Assembly: GCF_036324505.1 (NCBI RefSeq)
Contig: NC_086362.1
Span: forward strand, 13,040,453-13,104,452
Direction: 5' to 3'
Source: Eleginops maclovinus
Lineage: Eukaryota > Chordata > Actinopteri > Perciformes > Eleginopidae
DNA length: 64,000 nucleotides
The position numbers and the translations under genes are program-made. The notes under the pieces are model-generated. The model worked only from the letters and a program-made list of their open reading frames with translations, did no database searches and had not been told where the DNA came from. Positions 44,725 to 56,341 of the stretch are shown here, piece by piece. Each line of letters opens with the position of its first letter. The first letter of the stretch is position 1.

Positions 44725-46064
44725 CCAGAACAAGAGCTAAAACAAGTAGCTTTCACCTAAGGGAGTTTTACACTTGGGTTCTTACAGGGATGGATAATGA
44801 ATTAAGATTAATATATCATCTAAATTACATATGATTGTATACATAATCACTGTAAAAACCGGCTGGAGTATGCAACTCTGCAGTTCCATCATTGACTAAA
44901 GGATCAGCAGTTGACTCAGCTGGCTGATGCGTTAAGAGAAAAACTGACATGGGAAAATATGTATACAACTGTTAAGATCTCACTTATTTTCTGTTTCCAA
45001 GTGAGCCAGAATGTAAAGCACAGGTGAATGTAAGCACAAAATGATATGCTTATTAACGTTTTGATATTGTTACATAACTCGTACAGCGTAGCTTCTGGTT
45101 GAATCCAAGCATTGTCAAGAGGGACTGCAATCCTTGTAAGAGTTGGAGTGTGACGCAGCTGCTATGTGTGTAGACAAAGTTTACAAATTGCCTCATATTA
45201 GCATTGGGATAAAACCCCAAAATATTGCCACATTGGCGCTTTTGCTTTTAGCTTGGACATCAAATCGTGAGTTACCATTTTGTCAACTCAGTATCGTCAT
45301 GTTTAGGGTGAACTCTGCTGCTGCTGTATGGGGCATATAGTTTTAATTTGTACAGTTTCGTCAGTTGTCCTACTAAGATACATACAATTATTTTATTACT
45401 TGACAATAGGGGCAGTGGGTAAATACTGTGATTGGTCAACGTCCAAATGTGTTAACATCAGCTACCACAGCGAGCCTACCCTATACATACGTTTGAAATG
45501 TTGTAAACAAATTCTCAATGTGAAAAAACAGGTTAATTTTTCATACTGAAATTATACTATTTACACAGAAAACTCGACACTGCTGATCAAATCTTTCAAA
45601 TGTAAAGCCTGCAACATTAATTCCAACATTCCATTCCTATCATACATTTTTCCATTGGTTTATCAAATTACAGAAACACTTTTCATCGCAGTTTAACGTA
45701 GGTTGACGTTACATACATTTTTAAAACAGTAGGTTTTCCTCCATTTTTAACAACTTTGGATACCTTCAAATTGGGGTTTGTTTTTTGCCTTACGCATACA
45801 ATTTGTACCATTTTCAAACATCAATATATCTGGATTCTATAACTTTCAATATTTCCTTTGATAGGCAGGGATTTGGGTTATAACTGTCATAGCTGTTTTT
45901 GGAAGTACAGTGTTGCAATAGAAATGTAGTGGTTTACAAGTTCAACATCGGTTATCATAAGCTTGCTTGGTGAATTTAATATATGCTAACCAAAGATTGT
46001 GTATTCAGCTATAGTTAAATGTTTCAATTTATTTTTACAGTATCATAAAGCTGTTTAAAATAAA
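44725..46064 (+). other. sstr1: probable 3' untranslated region of sstr1
   Basis: No coding sequence follows the stop. AATAAA at 46059-46064 is a candidate poly(A) signal; others stand at 46141-46146 and 46861-46866, so the end is uncertain. Confidence 0.35.
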
Positions 46065-47289
46065 TGTATATCATCTGAAATGAACATGATCTTTATTATC
46101 AGTTTACTATAGGAAAGCTTTCATAATACATTTACTACAAAATAAACCTAATGGATCAAACATAAGCTGTGAGGAAATGTGGGTGCTGTTGGGCATTATA
46201 TAAAATCAGGAGTTATGTGTTCATCTAAATATCTTATCTATTTGCCTTTATAAAAGCACTTTCCAAGGAATGGAGACGCTATGAGACGCATAATGTTTAA
46301 CTTTCACCACATGTTGTTTAAGTCTCTCTTTCAAACTTCTAAATGTAATTGATCTTGTTTATCTTATATGTAGTTGTTCTACGGATTTTTCACAACACAA
46401 ATTTAAATTCAAAATTGTTGATGGATTGATATATTTTGTGAAAAAAACCAACTGTTACCAAGTTTTATTTCACAGTGTGCTAATGTGCTAGTTGTACTTT
46501 TCCGTAACACATTAAACTGTGACATGCTGTGTAGGGCTGGTGTTAGCCCTAAAGATCACCCAGACAGAAGAAATGTTTCCCCAGAGCTTTCAAATGATGT
46601 TTCATTCTTTTTGTGTATGTTTCTGTATTTGCTGTATCTGTATGTAATGTAAATTATTTGTCCGTGGATGTGTTTGAATTTGAAGTTTGTCTTTGCAAAC
46701 TGAGCCGGAGCTGTTCTGCTGTAGTGACACAAAATGACAGAAATGGCGGGGGGGAAAAAAAATATGTATGTGTTCAGTTCAGAAGAGTATTTTCAACAGT
46801 GACTTCACTATGTCATTTTGTGTTTTGCAAATTAGTTTCTCAAAAAACATTTTATTTCACAATAAAATCTAAATTTAACTTCTAACATGAACACAAGTGC
46901 ATCGCATCAAAACATCATGTCTACAAACAAATGACTATCAACATATCCTGTCTTAAGATATCCTCAGACCTTCATCAGGTATAAAGACGGGGGGATTACT
47001 AACACAGTTAGTACATAACAATAAGGTTTTACAATATATCGTGCTAACTTCCTTGTAGAACAGGTGTTCTGTGGCGAGGGTGAGACCTGGCGATATTCTG
47101 CACCATTTTAGCAATAGAGATTCCGTGGTTCAGAGCGTCACGCCCACACCTCCGTCCGCCACTCACCAAGAACCTAGCCGTCATTCACATATATTTGAAG
47201 ATTGGAGGTTAGTGAGGTTGAATAACGTGAGTGGGAACATCAAACCAGACAGGTAATGAATTCGTGTGTCTAGAGTCACACATTATCGT
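46065..47289. other. non-coding stretch
   Basis: Nothing supported except the alternative AATAAA sites mentioned for the receptor. Confidence 0.5.
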
Positions 47290-47530
47290 TAATGGACCTG
47301 CATTTGTATGGCGCCTTTCCAGCCTTCCGACCACTCAACACTTTTACCAGCCAGCATCGAACCCATTCATCCACTAATGGAAGGGATGCCATAAAAGGTG
47401 CCAAACTGCTCATTATCTAATCTAATGCTCATTCACACACACCCTCACTGACGGCCATGCCTTTGGAAGCAACCAGTGGTAGACCAAGGGCACTTTGACA
47501 TCCACCGCATACCCTTAATCCCTTTGCATC
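47290..47530 (+). repeat. AGCGC/GGCGCC-type teleost repeat, diverged
   Basis: GACCTGCATTTGTATGGCGC, CCAGCCTTCCGACCACTCAA, CATTCACACACACCCTCACT and GACGGCCATGCCTTTGGAAG follow the phrase order of the repeat at 22676-22905. Confidence 0.6.
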
Positions 47531-50440
47531 ACATTGCGAAAGAATTTCTCATTGTGACCTTTTGTGTTTGTGTTTGCAGCTTATAGATCCAGGTGCGTCT
47601 GTACTCAGCCTTATATCTGCTCCCCGGGGCGGATTGAAGACCTTTTCATTACCATGACAGTCCAAATGTCATGTCTACACTGCATCAACAGGAGAGACTT
47701 AATTATGTACACAGTTGCCAGAATGATGAAAACCTTTAGGGGTTTGGGGCAAGAAAGTATCTGAGTATGTTGAGACAGAACCTAAAGCAACTTTGAAAGG
47801 TGGCTTAAAAGTCTAGAGAAAGATGGAAATTGGCATATAGTCCGACATTGAAATGCCCTATGTCTCCTTCACAAACATTCAGAGACAAGATGAAAAAGGA
47901 GCGAGACTGGAGGAAAGGATCAGAACGCATCAAAGTTGCTGGTGAGTTCAAGGCTCGTATTTATTAAGCAACCCAGAATAATTTCAAATAATTTCCCTGG
48001 AAATTAAGCACTATCCTCATATAGGGTATGATATCAGTGTTTTACCAAACTCAAACCATCACAATTACGATAATGGGATAACACTTTAAAAGATTCAACA
48101 TCGGCTACGATTGAAATGCAGTGAATAGCATATTGTGTAGGTTTTATGTATAACCAAGTCCCTATGGTTATAAGCAAGTATATGATGATAACATCAAATC
48201 AAAAGCAGACAAGGTAAACAATATGCCAATATGTAAATTAAGGTAGTAAGAATGTATCAGCAATATTTACCAACATACAAGACCTTGTATTAAAGGCATC
48301 TTGTTGTAATGGAGATGTCCTTCCTGATTCAGATGATCAATGTAGACGTTTATCTCTATGAGATGCTTCAACACAACTTTATGTTATAAAAAGAAGTGTA
48401 ATTCATCAAACTTACTTGTTCATTGGAACTATGATTTTATCTTGTTACAACTTTGAAATGTACTCATATCTCTACTATAAAAAAAAACTCCAAGGAGATT
48501 TGATTTCTAAGGACTTACGAAGAGATGTCACGAGGAGACATATCGGCCATTCATGGGAGGAAAGAGGTTCATTGAGAACTTTGATGAAATTAAATTATAT
48601 CAGGACAAAGATGAGTGACCTTGTCCTTGTTGCAAAAAGAATTCAAGCTCTTCACAACCTTACAGAGACAAAAAACAGGTGTGATGTCAGGACCAACAGT
48701 TTCTGCAGCTATACATCCACGTAAAGCAAGTGCAGAAGTACCTTAAGCTTGCATTATTTGGCAAGCAAAAGGGGGGCATCAAATTTGATAAAGGTCTATG
48801 AGAAAATGTCTCAAATTCTCACTTTCTTTTACTATATGTAATTCAACATGTTATGATCCTTTGGTTGGTTATGGTCCCATTTAGAGTAAATAGATAACAA
48901 AGCAGGGTGTGGCTCAGGGTTGGAAAACCTTTGTGATCAACAGGTTGGTAGCAAGAAGTTGTCAGGTTTGGGTGTTTTGGTCTCAAAGCTTTAAACCTTT
49001 AACAGTGTTTTCAGTCTCACAAGGGTTATTTGTAAAATGTTGGTAGCGATACAATGTTCTATTCGGTGTGGTTGTGCTTCCAAAAAACAGCCTAAACCAA
49101 GACGGGGATGGCCAAAATGTCAAACCCGATGCTTGAATTACATAGTGGGCCAAGTCACAATGTCAACATCTTCTTATAAAGACTACAGTCCCAAAGCATA
49201 AAGCTGACAACCCTATGCAGATGGATTTTTGTAAATATCAAAACATTGAATTTGATTTTGGCAGCATATTTGTGCATATTTAACTCGAATGGCTACATCT
49301 ACTTACCTGTACACTGAAATTGCATCGTAAAAACATCAAGATCAACCTCCTCCTGCTAAAAGTTGCAGTAGGAGTCATACAGCCTCTATTATTTTCAATG
49401 TCATCACAGAAGAGAAGAGAGGGAGGGCGGCCATGGCTGTCATACTCATGCACAGTTATTTGCAGATCATTAGGAGCTTATGTTGGATTAACCTTGACAA
49501 CAGGAGCTGACATTACTGTACCAGAATACCCTGAATGATTCATCTCTCACCAGCAGATAACATTTATGAGTGAATATTTGGCTTTAGTGAGGCTTGCAGC
49601 AACAGTTCAAATGAAACAGTATTTTGACAGCTATTAAGATGTCAATCCAGTGCTCCAGGTTCCGACAGCTACAGTATTGACATGTCCCTGGCAGTCATAT
49701 GAAATCCATGACTTAATATTAAACTGAACTTGGGGGCTTGAGGCTGATATCGCAGGAGACACACAGACATAAAAACCAAGACCGCATTTTCAAGTCAAGT
49801 TCCTGTTTTTGACATAGGCATTAAGAAGCAGGATGCAGCCAGAAATATTTAAAGATCTAACATCAGTCTGAGGCTGAGAGAAGCCATATGCTGCTTTATG
49901 ATAATGGATCGCGTATGAAACTGCAGTCAAATGAACCGTAGGGACTGAAATTACATTAGAGCAGGGAGCTATTTCCAAAGGAACACATAAATCATTAGAC
50001 TTGATGCGTTGCTGCTTCAGGGCTCTTTCTTAATTTAACAACGTTTATGTTAAAATATTTCATGGCACTTTATGTCTAAATGTGTTGCCATGGATTTTAC
50101 TTAGAAATGGAAACGTAATAATACACACTTAGACCTGGGATCGGTTTTCTCCCACTCTAAGTATTCATTTTAATCAATTAAGCCCTCGGGTTTCCTCAAA
50201 GTATTTATTTTAAAAGTTTCCTGCTGTCCTAATAGTTTTTCTTCAAACTGTTTAATTGATATTTAGAGACAGGACTTTATTTTCCCTCTACATACATTTC
50301 TGTTTGGCAACTATGAAACAAGTACAATAAATATAGCAGGATAGCTCAGCATTGAATATTAAAATATCATCTACAGAATTCAAATTGTATTTTTTTATAG
50401 TATGCTAAAATATACTGTAGATTCTTTTGCCAAAAAGCTG
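47531..50440. other. non-coding stretch
   Basis: No gene supported. A splice-donor-like GCTG followed by GTGAGT at about 47940 ends a charged frame (KMKKERDWRKGSERIKVA), but there is no partner exon. The 102-codon frame at 48416-48724 has no recognisable domain. Confidence 0.45.
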
Positions 50441-50615
50441 ATTAGTCGATTCGTTGATTAGTTGGTTGATTGATATGTAGGTAGGTAGGTCGATAGGTAG
50501 ATAGGAAGGTTGGTTGGTTGGTCGGTTGGTTGGTCGGTCGGTCGGTCAGGTGGTTGGTTGGTCGGTCGGTCGGTTGGTTGGTTGGTCGGTCGGTCGGTCG
50601 GTCGGTTGGTTGGTT
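50441..50615. repeat. degenerate (GGTN)n tetranucleotide array
   Basis: Units GGTT, GGTC and GGTA alternate in blocks for about 170 bases. Reading frames across it ([14 protein letters not shown]) are repeat artefacts. Confidence 0.95.
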
Positions 50616-51147
50616 AAAATAAAAGGTAATGACCTCAAACACAGATTCTGCAAATGGCAATTACAACAATTAAAATATGATGAATCCCCCAAAAGCAGTT
50701 TTCATTGTGGTCTTTTACCTTATAAGAAACAACACAGAACAAAGAATAGAAAAAAACATGCCACTAGTTTCGAGTAAACAAGCAATTGTGGATTGGCAAG
50801 TTCTCGCTCTCTCACTCTCTCTCCCTCTCTGTGCGGGCAATAGAGATAAGCAGGGTAAGAAAGCATACTCAGACAGCCTTCGGGGTTCAACTGTCAGGAG
50901 AGTGTGGAGACGGCCAAACGATGGCAGTGTATCTAAGGAGCTGGACAGCAAAGGAAGCCAGTGGCCTCAGGAGCCAATGGCAGCCTGCCTTTTTTCTGAT
51001 GACTGATGGAAGCTGGACATCACAAACTCTCATTAAAGCCCATAGGGGTTCATGAGACAGGGGTTATGGGATTACAGGCTGACAATACTTGGACAAGGCC
51101 AGGGTGCAGTATGGGGGCAACCAGGCTGGGGTGAAAGCTGAAGAAAG
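50616..51147. other. non-coding stretch
   Basis: No gene supported. Three overlapping frames at 50677-51055 disagree in strand and phase and have no domain. Confidence 0.5.
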
Positions 51148-51223
51148 TATATCTGAAACACGCAGGCAGCAACATCACAAGCGCCTTTGCTTGTGATGTT
51201 GCTGCCTGCGTGTTTCAGATATA
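51148..51223. repeat. perfect 35-bp inverted repeat with 6-nt loop
   Basis: The arms 51148-51182 and 51189-51223 are exact reverse complements, separated only by GCCTTT. The left arm starts TATATCTGAAACACGC and ends CACAAGC. Pairing stops at G51147/A51224. Transcribed RNA would fold into a 35-bp stem. It matches no element that I recognise. Confidence 0.9.
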
Positions 51224-54200
51224 AGGGCACACTGACTAGGGGGCCAATGACAGAGCTATATCCTTCTGCTCAAAGCACTGAATGGTATGAGTCCTCTCAT
51301 TTAGTTCAACCAGGAAAAGCCCTCATCTGCTCCATTGTTGAATGGATTGTACGGACACAAGGAGGACGCAGCCAGCAGTAGGACCCAAATGCAATGGGCC
51401 ACACAGGAACAGCTGAAGGATTTGTTTTCAAAATTTAGCTACATAACCTAAGTGGCATAGAGAGTCCATGGGTATGAATTGCCTTGTGTTGAAACGGCTA
51501 TATGAATAAACTTGCCTTGCCTTGGGTAACAGGAAAGAGTCAGGGAAAATAATTCAGGCAGGCAGGTACTGATTCATTTGTCTGGTTGCAGGGTTCAAAG
51601 AATGGAAAGCAACAGCACAAAGCATCATGGATAATCCACCAGGGCTTGATTGTAAATGTACTATACTGCAGGGATGATAAGGGAGTAGAAATGGATGAGC
51701 GGGGAAATCCTACAAGAAGATGACTGGTACCTGATGGATTGATGGAGAATGTGATTATGTAGCTGACGGGAAAAGCAGAACCAAGCTGACATTCACAATG
51801 CATTGCAATGCTGTTTTTGCGCCTGAGGTGGAAAACACTAACATCAAATTCCAATAATAAGATAGGGACAGAAATACAGTGAGAGGTTAAACCTGGGGCC
51901 AACAGAGTCTGTAAAATAATTACCAAGCAACTCAATGCTGCGTATTATTGTTATGCTTGGAATGCTCAGAAATAATTGAGTGTGATCAATCGATATTTTT
52001 ATGAATTTAGAGATTCTCGGAACTGATGATGGCTTCTGGAGAGTCACAATGTTGGACAGAGACAATGTTCTCTCAGTGACACCTGAAACAAAACCAGACA
52101 GTGACAAAAATAGGATTGTGAGATGTGAGGTGCCTCAACCCCCAGTGGCACACAGCATTGATGTAATCACCACTAGACAATAACAGCATTTTTAATTACT
52201 GTTCTGACTCATCTGTGTTTTGTAAGTGTAAGCAGCTGTGTGTGGATATGTAAACACAACATATGATAGGCCTGAACAGGAGAGAAATTTACATTTTTGT
52301 TGTTTATTTAGTTGATCCAATGTACTCAAAGGAATTCTATTCCAATTTGTGGCGTATCCATTGCTACTTTGTAACAGATATTTAATAATCCATGGATTTA
52401 ACATAAAATATATGTTCTATGCCAAAAATGGAAAGAAACGTTTGTTTTCGTTTCCTTTCCAGTGAGGCACAGGAGGGCATTAGTCATGACCCCATTGAAA
52501 TTACAATAGGCCATACACATTACAATGGCCTATTAAAAAAAGAGGCAAGAAAGCACAGTGTCCAACATCCTGCACTTATGGTCTGTGTTGTTGAAGTACG
52601 AAATTCTTCTAAGCCTAAAAGATGAACTCCGTGAGTTGAAAGTGTCTTACCAACAAATTCCTAACAAAAATGTAATTGTTGGAGGATTAAAAAAGCTGAA
52701 ATCCATGATCCAAATCGATAACGCAGCATTAGTGAGATGGTGATGTGTCGCCTGACTCCAGCTCTGCCCAATGTATTGCTCATGAGCCAGACATCCTTTC
52801 AGAATGTTAGGCGTCTGAAAAGATTCTTAGCGTTTGTCTCAAGGATGGGTAAAAAGAAGCGTATATGTATGCACTCTATGGCCCAAGGTAGTTCATAACC
52901 ATTTATGAAATACAATGAATGAAATGAAAATGTATGATGTCCCTGTCTTCTATGCAACAGGATGTCATGCTTCAATAAAAGCCACCTGGATACAGAGAAA
53001 ATAGAGCCAGGTTTCTTCTGAAGGTCATAAATATCCTGCATATTTGGCCTCACTGTGCACAAAATGGTTTCAATTGTGTCAGCCCTTTGACCCGTGGGAG
53101 GTGAAAGGATGTTCTTTGTAGGTACACAGTGTCACTCTACCCATGCAGCTGTCTTCGTAATATTGTGTGGGCAGGAAAACATCCATTTTGTTGTTCTTCC
53201 TATCCTCTACATGATTGAACAAGGCCAGAATCCAGCACGTATTGGGTGTTGGAAAGGTACAACTTAGACTCGTCATCAGTGATTCACAGGATCTTTACAC
53301 TTATGGACAACTAATACTCAAAAATAGTGGGAAATCTTAAAAATGCATTAATTCAGCAAAGTTGCATTGTTTTTGAAGACCCCACTAAACATTTGATATA
53401 CTGTATTTAGACATGGAAACTACAATGGCTAATGAAACATTGTTAAGGTATGGGATAAGATAACTAAAACAGTCAAACGCTTACCTTCAAGGTTGGGAAT
53501 CTTCCATTATAAATATGTGTCCAATGAATTTTGGTTCTTCCATTTCTTATCAAGTAACAATAAAAGGGTGTTATGAATTTATTTGGAAATATGCATGGAA
53601 AACCTGCATGCTAACCTTTAAAAAAGTCACAATAAATATTGATCTAATCGTATTTGTAGAGTATTACAACCTAAAAAAGAAATCAATGTCCAGAAAGCTG
53701 GCTGAAAATCCTGCTGTTTTAGCCTTCTCCTGGCTGTTCCCCCCTCAGTTTCTAATCCCTCTACTAGACTATTATTTGTAGTCTAGACTACAAATAGGAA
53801 TAATGGCACACACTTTCCAACTCATGTGGGGTTGTAATGAATAAATGATTGAAAAAGTGGTAGGATATCAGAGGGGATTTTACTTTATTATACCTCCTCA
53901 GCTTGGTTTTGATGACTTCGGAATTATTTCAAGCATCAACAAAGCCGGTGTCACAGAGAGCCGCTGAAATTACACCATTTGTACATTTCTGAAGCTTTTA
54001 TGTGTCATAAAAACAGTGGTTGCTAAGAAGTGACTCAGAGAGACTACAAAAAGTCATAATTCTGACACGAGTTCTTTGGCCTAGCGGTGGTGATGCTCAG
54101 TCATGCTACTGTGATGAAGTGCTTTAATAGCATTAGCTTTTCACCTCTGTCAATTGTATTAACGCATTAAAAATGAGATTAACCTGCTGAGCAAAACATG

Positions 54201-54523
54201 TAAAGTATCATAAACGTGTGTTAGCCACAGAGCTTATTTTCACCTATGCGGTGCTATATAGGTAGTTATGGTTGCTGACTGATCTCCAGGCAGTGCAATC
54301 CATGTAGTTTGCACCAGCTCCTGCTCCTTCTTTGCCATTTGTCTGCCATGCATTTAATGGTAAACATCTGCGCTGTAATTGCAGGAGAAAGTTGAGGAGA
54401 AAGTCCGGGAGAAAGTTGGGGAGGAACTTGGTAATCTGATTAATTTGGGCTACATTTTAAACAGGGTTATCTGGTTAAAGTTTTCACATTAACAATGGCT
54501 ACTTTCTGGATGCAGAACAGAAC

Positions 54524-54526
<3 letters not shown>
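51224..54526. other. non-coding stretch
   Basis: No gene supported. AACGGCTATATGAATAAACT followed by TGCCTTGCCTTG (about 51491-51522) resembles the tail of an L2-mobilised repeat. A ten-base hairpin AATAGGCCAT/ATGGCCTATT lies at 52505-52534. The 131-codon minus-strand frame at 51540-51935 has no recognisable domain. Confidence 0.45.
53773..53796. repeat. 24-bp perfect palindrome
   Basis: The sequence is its own reverse complement over 24 bases, centred on TCTAGA. It could form a short cruciform or bind a dimeric factor, but may be chance. Confidence 0.7.
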
Positions 54527-54582
<56 letters not shown>

Positions 54583-54627
54583 CGTGTGTGTATGTGTGTC
54601 TGTGTGTGTCTGTGTGTGGGGGGGGGG
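54527..54627. repeat. (TG)n microsatellite with variant units and a G run
   Basis: TG units with scattered TGCG, TGTA and TGTC variants to about 54618, then a run of about ten G. The variants suggest an older array than that at 39531. Confidence 0.95.
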
Positions 54628-56333
54628 AAGTGATGAATTTAAACATGTCACTTCAGGAGTGACATGTGGACCAGTTTGAACATCCTGACTTTGGCTCTCT
54701 ATAGTGTCCCCTGAAACCTGCACACCTTGCAAGGAAAAACCGAAACCTACCTAAAAAAGTAATATGAGCCATTAAGTCGTCTTTGTCTGGAACAAAAGGT
54801 AATTAAAACGTTTTGCAGGACTTGTTTCCCAAGACCAGAATTTGATATTCTTTCCATCACTAAAGCAAAGGTAATGACCATTGAACATTGTATCCTCATG
54901 GCAACAGAAATAATGACAAACATTATGTTCCTCTGCGAATATTCCGCATAAAATTCCACTTAAAGCATCAGCAGAGAGGACTGAAACATGAAACACAGTA
55001 AAGTAGAATGTCAAACTAAATGACAAAAGAACAGAACAGGAAGTACCTCTGGCCCTGAAATGATGAAGCATCCATGGAGAATACACTGTTTACAGCGGCT
55101 CTGCAAAGCCCTGAATTCAAATCTACAGCCACAACAGAGCCAACACAAGTTTACAACTTATAATGTGATGGCCTCTTTAACTATGTTCAAACATAATCTG
55201 TACTAACCTTTACATGGCTGTAAATAATTTGCGAAATCTGTCCCATAGGTAGGTTGTTAAAATGCATGTGGAATTTCCAATTGAGATCATAAAGTTTCCA
55301 GACACATGTGAAGACACTAGAAAGCATTAACCTGCTCACAGCATATAGGGTGAATTACATTTGCTTGACTCGGGAGATAGAGATAGTGACACTGCAACAT
55401 TCGTGCCCTGAACCTCTGGCAATGAAAGAAAATTAGATTGGAAATGTTTGCATGTTGCCCACTGCAATTTCACTGGCTATTTGTCAAGTATTTTACGTAA
55501 CATTACATTATATTTCATTCAGCTGACACATCAAAGCAAATTCCAATAAAAGTGAGAATCTTTTTCCCGATGGTTCTCCCGTCCGCAATTTTCTGCTGTC
55601 TAGCTCGTCAACGGGAAACTCGTTTCACAATTTAAAGCCAGAGAACCGTGGTCATCATTTTCTCGAAGCTGGCAGATGCTACTAGTTGTTGTAAAGATAG
55701 TAACTGTGTGACCATGAACAATGTGTATTATCTTCTTTGACTTTCAGAAAATCTGACAAATCCAAAACATCTTTCAAACGTGAAGAATGAGCTGTTAAAT
55801 GAACAAATGTTTACCCATTCTGATTTGCACCTGTGTTAATTTGTGTGCGCAGTTTCCATTGAAACACTGCCCAGACCAATGTTTTGGCTGCGAAAATCCC
55901 TCCTCCCAACTCTTCCCTGGGTTACTTACTGCGTTCACACCACTGGCGAGAAGGCAGGGATATCTCTGTATGGATGCCAACAACACCTTTCACCATAATT
56001 TAATTAAAATACAAGCATCAAAATGTTGCTGAAATAACTACATACTGATACCGATTAGTAAACCATAAGTCTATGTTTTGACAAGTGTGTCCACAACATG
56101 AAAGGCAAAAACCGTTTTAATGTTGATTGGATTGATCAAGCTAAGCTAAGCTAAGCTACTGTTGTAGCTGCTCTGTCCACACACAAATAACGTCATTTAG
56201 ACATCAATAAAGTAGTGAATTTATTTGCCATGCCATTAGACAGTCTGTGTTTTGTACCTTTGGAGACACCTATTTTTCTCCAGTCCCTGTACAAATATGA
56301 GGATCTGTTAGCACCATTAGCTGCTAGCTGCTG
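54628..56333. other. non-coding stretch
   Basis: No gene supported. A short AAGCT pentanucleotide run (four units) stands at 56138-56158. Confidence 0.5.
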
Positions 56334-56341
56334 GCTTAGCC
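56334..56341. repeat. hAT target-site duplication, left
   Basis: GCTTAGCC, identical to 59166-59173. The empty site would have carried one copy. Confidence 0.9.

Noticed and set aside
47880..47945. charged frame ending in GTGAGT, possible exon
   Set aside because: No matching partner exon or family was recognised; a single donor match is weak evidence.
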